The notes under the pieces were generated by a model. That model worked only from the letters and a program-made list of their open reading frames with translations. It ran no database searches and was not told where the DNA came from. A stretch of DNA of 46,318 nt, taken from contig JAKMXF010000053.1 in assembly GCA_024704765.1 (NCBI GenBank), positions 1-46,318 on the forward strand, read 5' to 3'. The stretch comes from Oopsacas minuta (taxonomy: Eukaryota > Porifera > Hexactinellida > Lyssacinosida > Leucopsacidae). Below are positions 32,728-45,093 of the stretch, one piece after another. The number at the start of each line of letters is the position of its first letter. The stretch's first letter is position 1. The position numbers and the translations under genes were made by a program.

Positions 32728-34789
32728 AGATTCGTACCACTAGAGAACCTTAGGAGTACTAAATTTATTGGCTGAATTGACACTGTTTGGTTGACCAAGT
32801 ATATTTTTTTCTTAGCAATTTACTGGATACAACGCCGGTTAACTGCTTAACTGGCTAACAGAATCCAGCCCTGCTGTGTCTTGAATATTCTTTAATAATA
32901 TATCCGAAGGATAAACTGATGAGACATTGGATAACACATTTTTATGAATATTCTTTTCTATTAGGAACATCGTAAAATTATTGTCAAATCATTTTGGTTT
33001 AATTATACTAGCGATTTTCGATCTCCTTCACGATTATCAAGTTTTAATTTGATACTAGCTCGATTCGCTTGCTAGGTCGCTGCTCAACAGGCGGACGTAT
33101 ACTTACCACTTCGTTCCTCGGATTTAGCTTAAGGCCACTTTGGCTAACTTTATTACTGCTTTGTAGCCTACCTGACGGCATGTATGACATTAATCCAAGA
33201 GATGATATTTCTATAGAAGTATATTTCAGCTTGCATGCACCAATTATTACTTCCTTCTTTGCGACCGAAAGTAATGAATATAGTTTATCCAGGGGATATC
33301 CTACTATACAATAGTTTATTCGGACAAAATATTATATGTTATCTAATGCAAATAACTTATGTATAGCTCAGCTATACTATAATACAATTATATTATATAT
33401 TAACTTTTCTATCTTCGACGAAAGGTTTTCTCGGATGAATGAAAATCACGTTTTCAAATCAGGGTTATGGGAGTTTTGGATTACAAAAACAATGTACTAT
33501 ACTCACGGTTTGTCAATTTAAGAGAAATGGGTAAATAAGGTAAAAATGTGTGTAGGAAATTTGTAGGAAATCGATTTATGTACCCCAAAATATCAACAAG
33601 TTTATTTAAACTCATCACAACAGGCGACAATAACGTAACACACTTCACCTATTAAATATGACTTAATTTTCTGACTTTTAGGATGTGTTGTATGCTGTGG
33701 TTAGTTCTCTAGTTAGCTCTACTTTATTGCTATCATATTTGCTAATCATATTTCCTACCAAAATTGTTTCACTACAGCACACTCTTCGTGTTTGGATGTT
33801 TTGACATTGTCTGAAAATGAATTTTTTATGCTACACTTTCTCTAAATCGCCTCACATACTTATTGCACTACTCTAGAAACTCTTCTGAGAGATTGCTTAA
33901 GCCATAGTTATTGTTATAGCTCTCATTTAATTGATAAGAATGAGCGGGTAATTTATGCAACGAGGGTGTTATATTTGCCCATAGGAACTTTAAGAGGATG
34001 AATTAGTAAGTTTCTCTTCATAATTGATTGTATTGATTTGTTCATCGCTCTTTATCAAACGTGTAATAAGAAAATTGAACGACCTCTAATGCAATCTTAT
34101 CTGATGGATTCATTGATGGAATTGCCCACCTCAAAGTCCCTCTTATTCTTAAAGCAATCACGGGACACTTTTCCTGTAGTTGAAATTCCACTATGAGGAG
34201 AATGAACATCTGCTCTTAAATTGTACCATTCTTCAATAATCGATCGAAATCTTTCATTGTTGCTTGATCTTTAACATATCTTGTGTCCAGCATCAAAATG
34301 GTATGTAAGCAACATGTACACACAACTATGAGTGCAAGGTGATGCTGCAATAGTATTGATATTTGAAATATGGACCAGGGATTGATTCGTCGATCTACTG
34401 TGAAAATGGTGATTTCTTCTTTTTATTGCCAAATATGGTCAAACCTAGTCTACTAAACATAAGACTACATATTATTAAGAGAAATTGGGATCATGGGCGC
34501 AATTCTGGATGAAATATGGATGGATTTTCCATCATTATATTGCCCAAGTATAATTAGTTAGGAATGTAACAATTAGTATTTTAATTCTCAATAAAATATA
34601 TAGAAACTACAAGAAAAATTGTATTGAGTTAAATTACAAGTACGAATAGATGAAACAGAAGATCTCAATATAGGATCTGTTAGCTGTTCTTCCTCTGAAG
34701 TACGATGAATTCAATTTTTTCAACTTTACTTTATCTAATCAGCTCTAATCTAACTTAGAATTGTAATATTGCACTTTTTAGCTATTTAA
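32728..34789. other. Gene-poor stretch with unassigned decayed sequence
   Basis: No intact gene is supported. Minus-strand traces between about 34480 and 33950 (for example RSIIEEWYNLRADVHS) hint at a decayed protein but cannot be assigned. The frame at 33069-33314 is unrecognised. Confidence 0.35.
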
Positions 34790-36294
34790 CAATTCGCTTC
34801 AGTGAATACAATTTTTCTTAGAATAGGTGACCTATTTCACTTGGAAGAGGGGTATTGTTCTCTCCAACATCCATCACTAATAGTCCACACAAGATCCAAT
34901 AGAATCTGTCTATATAATCCTTCAACAAATATTCTCATCACTTCTACATTTCCTTCGATAACTGTGAAAATCTTCCAAATAGTGATTATGGAATCCAAGA
35001 CTAGTCCAGAAGGATAATTCAGACCTGTACGATAAGTCTGCTCAAGTGTTTTATACTGAAATCCAGTTGATTCATGAATTACGAAATCCTTATCAATTAT
35101 TAATAAATCTTGGCATAAGTGACATGGTGGACTTAGTTTCAGCTATTGGAGTGCAGCATATCCGGCAATGAAAGCTATTGATTGAATTGTTCCGATATCA
35201 CACTCAATGCTGGTGATCAGAAATTACATTAAGGAAAGGGTCAAGATCAATATCAGTTTCCGAAAATAGCTTCTCTTCAGGTGAAATATACTGTGTAATT
35301 TCTTGTAATGAATTATTACATGATTCGGACTGATAGGCAAATAGATTTACAATATTTGAAAATTTCAGACAACGTTCATTCTAATACATGAAGATAAGAG
35401 ATATGGTAGTTGGCACCTGACATCATGCGATAAAGTCCGAATCGATACTCTAATGGGTCAGTTTGTATGAAAGAAGTTGGAAGGTATGAATATCCACAAA
35501 TTTCTGTTAGATAGTTGGCCATTTGTGGTAAAACAATGCAAGCATGTCTTTAGTAGGGGTTCCAATACCGGAATTGGCGGAACAATTGTATGATCCTATA
35601 TATTTGTTTAGGAAATAGATATGTCATATAAACATTTAATAATATATTTAGAACAGTAGTAGAATGATTATATAGAAGCTAAAGTAAGAAACTACTATTA
35701 ACTAACGTTAATGGTTCGTGATTATTTTTCTCATTGTTTCGAATAAAACATAAACATGATTGTAGAAGACATAGTTTAGATTTAGCTGAAACTAAGGTGT
35801 AATTGTCTAATCAATCAATTCAACAAATACTTGACAACTTACATTTACAGAATATACCTTAATAGAAATAGGATTATGTATCATGCGATAAAATACATTT
35901 GAGTTACCTCATTGCTTTGTTAATACCAGAGAATGAGATAGATCCCGGGATTCAAAATCTAATCACGGGTGAAAATGGATCGGGATCCCGGGATTGGGAC
36001 CCTAGTCTTAAGCTTTTGAAAGTATGTTTGGATAATTTCCCATCTTTCCCAGGGAGAGATTCCCGAGCATCTAATCAATTGACTATAAGATCTAAGAAGG
36101 AGAAGCGATAGTCGTTAAACCGAATGATTCAGCTGGTGGGTCATTTAAACAGACACACTTGTATGGAACATTTATATCGGACATTTTTCCATAGAGGAGA
36201 GATTATTCTGACAAAATCTGAAATAGTGGATGTATTAGCCACACAACGTTGGTCATTTTGACTCATTAGAACAGATATTGTAGATTCATGTATG

Positions 36295-38476
36295 CACAGT
36301 GTGTCGATATGGCGTATTAGGCAAAATTTCAATTACGAATTTAAGCACTTTTTGTGAATCTCCATCGTCGACTTAGTAGGAAAATATTGATGATTGTATG
36401 TATGACCTATAGGAATTTCAATTACCGCCAGCTAAAGTAAGCATATTATAGAAAATTTTAAATATCAAACCGCAATAGTAAATATCTAACTACATTAGCA
36501 ATGATTTTATTCCAAATCTATATACTGTATTTCGTCTGTAGCTAATCATCAATTTGACGTTTTTCGTATATTAGAACAGTTGTGCAATTATATAAGCATC
36601 ATTGTTTCCAAAAAATCTTTTTGGCTGTTTAGTCTTGATGGTCTGGAGGGAAATATTTAGTTTAATATAATGTTTGGAGTGCTGCATCTATCAGGTGACA
36701 AACGAGGACGATAATTTATTGTTTACTGCATAGGGTGCTTACTTTGTTGAAATTATACACCAATTTTCAGACGTGCATCCGAGCGCACAAATATATTATT
36801 AGTACATCAATGCTTGGGCCGGACAAAAAATCGGAAAAATCTATTTTTCGAATTTTTCGAATTTCGAGTAATTTCTACATATCCTCCTCCTCATGTGAAT
36901 TTATATGATTCACAAAAATACTTTTAATCTTTTATGTCTAATAATAGCACCTAGTGAATTAAAGGCCACTATTATGGCCAACAAAGACGCTTATAGTATC
37001 TTTATTTCAAAGGGCAAATTCCTAAAGAAGTAACAGCGCAGTTTCTTATTGATGATATGAATATTTCACATAAAGAACATCCGGATATTCTATATAAGTT
37101 CAAGTCCCTTATATCATCCAGAGTGTATTCCTGGAATAAGCGCTATCTTGAAACCTTGGAGGATTTGACCTTCTATTAAAATACCTCACCTCTATCAACT
37201 TCCATTCCGAAGAAGAAGCGAATTTCACTCGATCCTGGATTAGTACTTTTTCGTAAAGTTTCTATTTCTGAAAGTCAAATTTCTCTGAAGTAATTGTCTA
37301 TGATTCAGAAAGCATCTTCTTGATTGCAATCTTCAAACTTCCAGATTTATACCGAGCAGTCGTTTAGACCATACTCATTTCTTAGCTGAAAGAGAAATGT
37401 CCAGCCTAAACTACTAGCTGCTCTAGCTTTAGAATTAGTCTGTAACAATTCTTACCATCGCGATACTTCACAAGTGTGTAAGGAGGTCATCAACAAGGAT
37501 TCTTTTAGTGGAGTCTTGCACAGAGCGCCAATCGATAAATATGCCTATTTGTTGGACTGGTTAGAGATTGGAGCGAGCAAAGGTAAAAATTCAAAAACTT
37601 CTTCCATTGATTCATCTGATAACCCTTATTTGTGAAGATCCAGACTAATCTATCCATGGAGTTACGACTTGTGAACAACTGTAACTTAATCAATTGTAAT
37701 AAATGGAAGAATTATGTAAAGAAACTTATGAATACATCTTAGTTCAGTTTCATGGCGAACATCACCTCCTCTTTACACAAGCTACTTTCCATTCTTTCAA
37801 GATTATTGGACAATATAATAACGACAAAGGATTGCAAAATCAATCAGAAGAATGTCTAAATGCTTGTAATAAGTACGTGAGCTGGTACAGGAAAAATCTT
37901 GCCAGAAAAGCATCATTCTCTGACATTTTGTGAGATATTCTAGTTCACTTTCTGTGTTGTAATGATCCTCTATTAGTGCAGAATCGTTTTACATCCACCA
38001 AGATGAGCAATTCTGGTGCCTGTGAACAATATAGTCCCCAAGCTCTTATATAATAGCATATTATTGGAGAATGATAATTTCTTAAAGAATATTCGAGGTT
38101 AAGTTTATATATTTAGTAACAGTTTCCGCAAGATATAATCCCCTCTATTATGTTGTAAAGGGAAAAGCTACACCCCTGGTTCATTATTATATAATAGCTA
38201 GTATTATATTTATGCTATAATCGATACTAGTAGGAAACTTGACTTGATACCATAAATTCAATCATAGAATTAACAAATAATATTATTGAACCATGAATGT
38301 TATAAATAATACAATCACCGAAATGACCTCATATTCCCAATAGTGGTAATACTACGGAAAATTTAAATTATAATTTTCGATATTTACGGTGTCTATTTAC
38401 TATATAGACCAAATAAAGCATGCCTAGTTGTAATTGTTACCTTAATACGCCATTATGGCGATCTTGGCACACTGTG
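36295..38476 (+). mobile_element. Transib/RAG1-like transposon with CACAGTG ends
   Basis: Both termini read CACAGTGTG from the outside in, followed by related inverted sequence (left GATATGGCGTATTAGG, right rc CATAATGGCGTATTAAGG). The flanks are identical 5-bp duplications, GTATG at 36290-36294 and 38477-38481. CACAGTG equals the consensus heptamer of vertebrate recombination signal sequences. CACWRTG-type ends with 5-bp duplications are known features of Transib and RAG-like transposons. Skipping the element and one GTATG makes the surrounding P-like reading frame continuous across the junction, which is strong evidence for a clean insertion. The inside holds a decayed plus-strand transposase. 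No clear nonamer is visible. Confidence 0.82.
37020..38040 (+). pseudogene. Transib/RAG1-like transposase, decayed
   Basis: The C-terminal part is the most telling. TFHSFKIIGQYNND is followed by QSEECLNACNKYVSWYRKNL and ARKASFSDIL (about 37790-37930), then beyond a TGA comes DILVHFLCCNDPLL. This mirrors the Transib pattern 'VHKxLIHG...LSEEAxExxNKxxxxYRxxxxRK', where the glutamate before NK is the third catalytic residue of the RAG1 core. Here the candidate codon is 37850-37852. Earlier fragments in other frames (FLIDDMNISHKEHPDILYKF near 37055 and DSESIFLIAIFKLPDLYRAV near 37305) are compatible but not diagnostic. I cannot place the first two catalytic aspartates. Many stops and shifts show it is dead. 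No RAG2-like kelch frame is seen. Confidence 0.65.
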
Positions 38477-39505
38477 GTATGGTTTTTAAAGCTAGTTTCA
38501 CATTCTGACGCTCTAAATTAGAGAGAAAATATGCTTTAATATTAACCGCGGAGCTAGTTTTGGCAAACTTTCTTTCTCAGAACAATATATGATGCAGACA
38601 TCACGCAAAGAAGCTGAGCACATTCTCAAAGGCTAGGAACAATAATCTGTTCAGATATCTTAAAAATTAGGCTAAATCAAACTCTTACTCTTTGAATTCA
38701 GATTTAACCATTTATTTCATATTGTCTTTAAAATATGAACCAAATCAAAGGTGAGAAATATTATTCTATTTTAATTAGAAGGTTGAGCAACTTGAATTTC
38801 CAGCTTAGCACTTTTAGAGAAAAGTTTAAATAATATTACATCGAGAGAATAGTGGTCGGTAGAGATAATATCTATGAATAGGCCACAACACTCAATATCT
38901 TGGACACAAGATACCACTATCGTAAATATCTTTTCTGCAGAATGAAAGGGGCAGTGTAATAGACAAACAAAACAAGACCATTTTAATGGAGATTAGATAC
39001 CATAATTACGAATACAGTTTTGATTGGATCTTCTGGCGTCAAACTAGTCCCGTATATCCTACCACCAATGTATGAAATATCCGATTTCACATGAATTTCG
39101 TCCATTTGGACAATAATGTATTTTCAGCATCACGAAAGAACGACTCTCTTGTTTGAAGATGGTAAAATAGTCACTTTCAAGGCCATTGACAAGAGTATTT
39201 TCATGAGGAAGAGTTAGACAAGGCATTGCTGAAGATATTTATTACATCCTGGAGAAATACAACGTGTTTAGGGCCAATATTTGTGTAGTACATTATATCT
39301 ACGTCTGTCTTGAGGAACAAGAATGTTTTCTAATTAGCATTGTATGAATTGCAATATTGAAAGTTCTAGATGTTCAGGTAATTCTATATCTGATTCATTT
39401 GTTTGTAAAGTGTTTATGGCCTGTTGAATATGGCCTCTTGCTAAAGAAATATGGATAGCATTTGTCTTAGAAATATACAATTCACTTGGATTTGTTGATT
39501 TGGAT

Positions 39506-39940
39506 CAGGGGTGGGCAAACTACGCTCCCCTGGCTTAAGTATTTTGAGAACTCTAATTAGTTGATCATTGTCTTACTCTTCCTGCGCATTCGGAAATTCG
39601 TCCCATGGAAAATTTGATTAAGTGATCTATCTGGGAGATGTATATATAGACACAAAGTGAACTTTCCGCGATCCCTTCCTGACTTAGCAATGAATTCGTT
39701 ATTAGTTTTCATTATTAGTTCTGTATCTTGGTAGGGCTTCGAAAATTTCAAGAATCACCTTCATTGTTCTGATTATACAATATTGGTGAATTGTTACGTA
39801 TAATTATCGTTTATATTACAATTAGCTAGTAGAGTTTCTGTAAAATATTAGAACATGGAAAGTAGTAGTAGGTCAGAAGGCCCGCATAAAAATTTGGAAT
39901 TACAATGCGGCCCTCACAGAAAATAGTTTGCCCACCCCTG
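39506..39940. mobile_element. hAT-type MITE
   Basis: Ends CAGGGGTGGGCAAACTA and TAGTTTGCCCACCCCTG are perfect inverted repeats, flanked by 8-bp duplications ATTTGGAT (39498-39505) and ATTTTGAT (39941-39948). The 435-bp element has no transposase. It lies in the P-like pseudogene, and taking it out makes the reading frame continuous across the junction. Confidence 0.92.
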
Positions 39941-40519
39941 ATTTTGATGCTTCACCAAGTATTGTTAATATTGTCGAACAGCGCTTATTGACGTTAGCGA
40001 AAGCAAACAATGTTCTCCATTACAATATACTCTAACAGATAGATAGGATTTCACTATCAATTACATATTTACCATACTTGGGTGCATGAAAACAATACTA
40101 TTTGGCTCAGGATACCATAATACTCATGTTTTAGACAAGAATAGCAAAGGTAATTTGTCTAAATATTGGAAATCTGTTCATTTTGAGTTTATCTATCTCT
40201 TCAGCTTCTGATTTCAAGCTAAATGTCAAAGTTTCGTGGAATAGTTCATCTTCTCTTAATTCTAGGGAACGCCTGCGCTTAGTATTAGTTTGTTAGTATG
40301 ATGGACTAACTGTTAGAAACCCTGGTACAGCCCCATCTTTCCCCTTTGGGGTCACTTGAGGGATTTCACGAAAGGTTCTATCTCTATTTGGATCTTTGTG
40401 ACTGTATTCTACATTCTCTCCGCGAAAACTTTTAACATTACATAAACAGACTTCAATTTATCTTAATCATCCCTCCGAAGAACCCTAATTCCAGAATTAC
40501 TGAGTCCAAACTCTTAAGG

Positions 40520-41760
40520 AGGCTGCACTGAAATATCTCGGTTGATCGAAAATCATGTGGCCTTTTGTGAGACTTGTTGGGTGTGCCTTCTAACGAAAGC
40601 AAAGAAGTCCCTAGAAAGTGTGATTGTGAAACCCACCATATCCACCGATTCTATTTGCAGGCCTCATATAAACTTGATCGATATGAGCGATCAAAATCTC
40701 GCCGTTAACTTGTCCACAGATGGGATTATCCCTTACAAATATCTCTTTGTCTATTTTGATAATTTTGCCTAGAAGATCAACCTGGCTCCGCTCAAACTTA
40801 AGTCAGCTGAAGAGGTATGTGAGAAGTTGCTTGATTTTTTCTGTGACTCTGCACCACCACACATCCTCCACTCAGACAATGGTAGGGAATTCTCTAATGA
40901 TCTCCTCTTCAATATCCTAGTAACGAAATTACCAAGAATACAATTGTCGATGGAAAGCCTAGACACCCAGAGTCTTGAAGGTGCTGTGGGCGAGCTAACC
41001 GCTACATCAAAAAAGGTCTTTTCGAAATGATGCATGGTAACAACAATGATTATTATTGGTGAAGTACCTAAGGTGGGTGCAATGGAATCACAACACTAGC
41101 TATCACACTGCCACCCGGAGGACTCCGTATGAAGCTGTTTACAGCAAGAAGCCGTCAATGGAACTGACAAATATTGGCATCCATGTGAGTTTTGGCCTAC
41201 CATTCACTGAAGATGACATTAAAATCTTCCAGAAGAGGTACATTGCACAACCTCGTTAGGTAGAAGTTCTAACCGTAGAGTCAAAAGGAATTGAACATGA
41301 GTATCAATGTGATGCTAATAATCAATCCTATTCAGCTATTCCATCTCCTCCTCTTTCAGAATTTCCCACCCAACCAGACGAATATGAAGATCAAATCTTG
41401 ACTACTCTACCGTTTGAAACAATTATTAGCGATAATTTGGTGTCCATTCCTTCCAATATTACATCTCCGCTACCTCTACTGACTTCCTTGCCTTCGAAAA
41501 CCAGATTTCAGATGATATACTTCCATCCAAGTACTAATCAGGGACTGCTGGTTCTCAATTCACTTCACCTGAACCTGATTAATGCAATTCGATATCAACT
41601 CGAGATGGTGTTGCTTATGGAAGAGAAACTTCTGGCGCACGTTCTTGTCCACGCTGTTTTGGTTTCACCTACATTATATATGGGTGGTCTGAGGGAGAAG
41701 AAGGCTACGGAAGCTGTGTAGTGCGTCCTGCGTGTGAACTTTCACCCAGAAGAGAAGCAT
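40520..41760 (+). pseudogene. DDE integrase, KRBA2/SCAND3-like, decayed
   Basis: FCETCWVCLLTKAKKS at 40565 is the end of an HHCC-type zinc finger. INLIDMSDQNL supplies the first catalytic region (aspartate of LID). HILHSDNGREFSNDLLF (about 40860-40910) is the second. EGAVGELTATSKKVFSK stands where 'GxVERANxxxK' with the glutamate is expected; the ER is eroded. NTSYHTATRRTPYEAVY follows as in integrases of the KRBA2 and SCAND3 group, which derive from Ginger or Ty3-like integrases. The downstream tail to about 41720 is low-complexity and unassigned. Stops and shifts near 40770, 41028 and 41257 disable it. No reverse transcriptase or long terminal repeats were seen nearby, so a DNA-transposon or isolated origin is likely. 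Confidence 0.82.
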
Positions 41761-41994
41761 GTAACAAGATGAGTGCTGGGATCAAACTTTGTCAGGAGAA
41801 ACGACATGATAGGATGCTTAATACTGCAGTTAATTACACTCGTAACCAGTTTGAAATATGCCGGTGTTGTGAAATCTGAGTTGGTTAATATTAGCGCAAT
41901 TGACTCATAGGAGTCTGAAGTTCAGTGAAAGCAGCATGATTCCAGTTTGCAATTGATTAAATTCAAGGCCTCCCGTTTGATTATTAGCATTAGC

Positions 41995-42120
41995 CAGGGC
42001 CAGGGCTTCCACTAGACGAATAGGCAGTCGCCTTGGGCGGCATAATAGATTTAACTCGTTGAGTACTCAAAATTGGGTGAAGGGCGGCAAATTTTGAAAC
42101 CGCCTCAAGGACCGGCCCTG
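41995..42120. mobile_element. Short hAT-type MITE
   Basis: The ends CAGGGCCAGGGC and the complement of CAGGGCCGGTCC are flanked by 8-bp duplications GCATTAGC (41987-41994) and GCATCAGC (42121-42128), 7 of 8 identical. The body contains GGGCGGCA and GCCGCC-type motifs common in hAT MITEs. It is 126 bp long. Confidence 0.75.
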
Positions 42121-42184
42121 GCATCAGCGTTTGACTCGATGGTGGCGAATTTTCATCCGACGGCATTGGTATCCAGTACTGGAA

Positions 42185-42375
42185 GGAGGTGAAATGGTGG
42201 CTTTGTCGTTGTTACCTCGACCTTAAACAAATTAGGGAACAAAAGCAATTCTGGCGGAGTCAATATACAAAATTGCTTACACCTCTATGTAAATTTCATG
42301 AAGATACAGTCTCCACCTCTAAGCCTGGGGTCCAGACCCCCAGATACCCAAACTTTGGCGCCTATGATAGATTAT
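42185..42375 (+). repeat. Dispersed repeat family B, copy 2
   Basis: It matches parts of 10080-10574, best from ACAAAATTGCTTACACCTCT to CTTTGGCGCCTAT. The two copies differ by a large gap in the middle. The frame here shows no recognised protein. Confidence 0.55.
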
Positions 42376-42969
42376 CACAAAAATTGATTGCTCTCGAAAT
42401 CTTTTGCGTTCTGGTAGTTCCACATTACACTCTAATACATAATTCAATATGTGTACTACGATATAAATATATAGTTTTTCTCAATATTCTACAATATTCT
42501 ATTACAACTCTACTCGTGTTTATACTGGTGTAATCAAAAGATTAATCAAACTTGAATATTCTCACGTTTGCACTGCAAATTATGCCCAGAAATTTAACCT
42601 CCCTGGTGAAATACAAGGAAATACTTTAGCGTATCAATTAAATCTGTTAAATACTTATTCGAAAATCTAGAATTTGATTGAATTCTGATTTAATCACTCG
42701 CAAACAGTTTTGTAATTTACGATTAGTGAAATTTCCACTTTCAAATCCAACGAATGTTGTATGATACCATCCATATTTTGTGCGTCCAATTTTCCAAGGA
42801 TTTCTATCATCGTTTTGCGATTGTCTCGCAAGTTTTTGAAGAATTCAATATTCTTATTTGCGTTGTCGCCGTTGTTTATTTACACTGATTATTGGTTATT
42901 CATTTCAAAATTTCCTATTTACAATTTATGGATTGTTCATTGTGATGTTTTCGTAACGATCATTGTGGA

Positions 42970-43036
42970 TGCTTTCGCCCCCCAATATGCTTCCAATGCT
43001 CCCTAGGGCCTCTATGGCCCACTTTGAGAACCACTG
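42970..43036. repeat. Single hAT transposon end
   Basis: The sequence ends GGCCCACTTTGAGAACCACTG, the same family of terminus as the hAT at 23150-25528. No matching opposite end was found nearby, so this is probably a truncated relic on the left side. Confidence 0.6.
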
Positions 43037-45093
43037 TTCTAGGAAATCAGAATCAACTGCTACTCTTCTCTTTCGAAGATTATTCGTTGATACAGGAGGA
43101 ATTACTTCAGAGAAATAGAATAATATAGAGTTCCACGTCTGTTTTTGCCGAGGCTCTCTCTACTTGCCAATAGACTTCTGAATCTGCTACAAACTAATTC
43201 AAAATTATCTTCAGATAAATGGTGGCGTGTAGCAAGTTATCTGACTGTAATGGAGATGTTTTCTCATTAGACACATACGAATCATAAGCCTCTGTTTGCA
43301 ACATATATGCGTTCATAATTTTACTCTCCTTAAAATATTTATCAGAATAATGGGACGGCAGAAACAACAATATCTTTTGAGATTCATTGTACTCTGAATC
43401 ATTTCTTGATGAATATATATAGTTTTTCATACTGAATCTTGAGCTTGAGTTATCTCAATACGCACCCTGTTGATTACAGTATGACAGATTGCGATGATTG
43501 AAATTGATAGTTTAACATGCTAGACTCTTCAATATCAAATGCTTAAGTTTTCTACAAGGCATAACTATGTAATTCACTATTATTAAACAAAGAAGGATAC
43601 ATTTCTATCGAGTTTATAGTACTTTGAGCAATAATGAACACATCTGATAGGCATTGAACGACATGATTGATTCCCTATTTAGAGATTCCCATGGCCTACT
43701 CTAGTATAAGGACTGCCAACCTCTAATGAATTTTGGAGCAGGGGAATGCCCAAATACTTCTATGGTGGAATTTCACAAGGTAAGGACATTGGATTTATGT
43801 GGACAATACGCACAGTCAATACTTTGTCTAAACTGAGAATACATGTACTTTTGGCAAATATGCACATTTAACTTTGCCTTATCCAGTTACTGGCTCTTCA
43901 ATCTTTCGAATGTAGTCAATTTGAGATTATTATAAGATGCATTTAGTACTAGTGTGATATAGTGTTCTTAGACCGTTAAGTTACATCATACAATCCCTTC
44001 GTGGGTGTTCTAGTTTACTCTAGTTTATTACTATATTAGGTAGTTATCTTTAGTCTCATTCACTTACCTCATTTCTATTATTGTGATTGTGTAAATTAGT
44101 TATCTATTATCTTTATGTTATTATCGACTACATCATAATAGTAGGGCTCTCATGATATCGGCCCAAACTCACTACATAATCCAAGGTTCTTCCCAGGATT
44201 TCTTAAGGCGTAGCGGCACTTTTGCTGTCGTAATGGTAACGAAAAGTGTGGCGGCCATTGTCCCCCAACCTATTTCTTACACCATATATTCAATTAATCT
44301 CTATTAATCGGGACCTCTATTCGCGTGGCAATTTTGGTATACCTCTATAAGCGGTGAGTGTGGAAAGGCTTACTTCAGAGAAAATTCTACATCACACTTT
44401 TGAAATTTACCTGTACAAGAGGTGAATTTACGTTAATTATCTGTCATAATATTATCAATTTTTCTGGTAAATTTCAAAAAGGATCAACAAATACTGTAGT
44501 ATATGATGTAGGTTCGCTTATTATTTAGCATTGAGTAATAATCTATAAAATTTTGGATCCTTCTAAAGTACATTTGTTAAACTCTCAGATAGATGGCTGG
44601 CATTTTGACTTCCCATATTGGATTGCAACAATATCATATAATTAGAAATAATATTATATTTATCCACTTCACATAATTCTTATAAGGGAATTCGAAGCCG
44701 ATATCCTTTCCTCTGAAGGTTTATTTGCCGAAACTCCTCCCAAACGTAAGGAGTAGCGGCCCGAAACGTCAAAACACCCTGGGTAGAACCCTTTGATCCT
44801 TTGTAATTATATAACAAATTCTAGTAATTCGTACAACAATGGACCACACCAAGATCAATCAAGATGAAGTACTTGTGACTTGTGAGTATGTATTTTTACA
44901 TTGTAAATATACTGTTGGAGGAATTTGCCAAGTATTCGTTCTGCACATTTAATGCGAATGTTCCAAACTACATTTTATAGTTATCAATTAAATATTCTTT
45001 ATACCATAGCACAGCGTACATCAAATATATATTTTCTTTTTATTAATTGGACTCGTTCCTATATTCGAACAAGATTATACTATTAATTAAGAA
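43037..45093. other. Gene-poor stretch, nothing firmly assigned
   Basis: A minus-strand frame at 43430-43194 (LLFLPSHYSDKYFKESKIM) is protein-like but unrecognised. Around 44290-44360, ATTAATCGGGACCTCTATTC and ACCTCTATAAGCGGTG look like internal pogo-type repeats. No gene is supported. Confidence 0.35.

Larger units (their letters stand above)
34790..40320 (-). pseudogene. P-element/THAP9-like transposase, split by two insertions
   Basis: Read on the minus strand from 40315 downwards, pieces of one P-type transposase appear in order. First comes a basic and coiled-coil stretch (KRRRSLELREDELFHETL), then RGHIQQAINTL and LPHENTLVNGLESDYF (39230). MDEIHVKSDISYIGGRIYG (39110-39055) follows, with the likely first catalytic aspartate. 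Then come FDLVHILKTI near 38700, LPKLAPRL, and LERQNVKLALKTIHESTISV across the Transib-like insertion. The C-terminus has FIQTDPLEYRFGLYRMMSG and NYHISYLH (about 35470-35390), IAFIAGYAAL and TYRTGLNYPSGLVLD. The FIQTDPLExRFGxYRxxSG block is diagnostic of THAP9/P-element proteins. The N-terminal THAP zinc finger is not visible. Scattered stops and shifts make it inactive. A 2.18-kb and a 435-bp insertion interrupt it. Confidence 0.85.

Noticed and set aside
33950-34480. Possible ISXO2/Merlin-type transposase on the minus strand (EEWYNLRADVHS...)
   Set aside because: Only a weak likeness to the 'WYNxLRDVC' block; the expected GG..VEIDES and HT..IE motifs are absent, so I left it unassigned.
35930-36111. 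Plus-strand gene with repeated CCCGGGAT motifs
   Set aside because: The GATCCCGGGATT phrases look like an eroded inverted repeat inside the P-like relic, and the frame has no family resemblance.
36295-36400. RSS nonamer with 12- or 23-bp spacer next to CACAGTG
   Set aside because: No ACAAAAACC-like sequence sits at either spacing on either end; only the heptamer and duplication are used as evidence.
39330-40010. Ankyrin repeats in the P-like relic (AIHISLARGHIQQAINTL)
   Set aside because: A single loose match in a decayed frame; it fits the helical part before the P-type catalytic core just as well.
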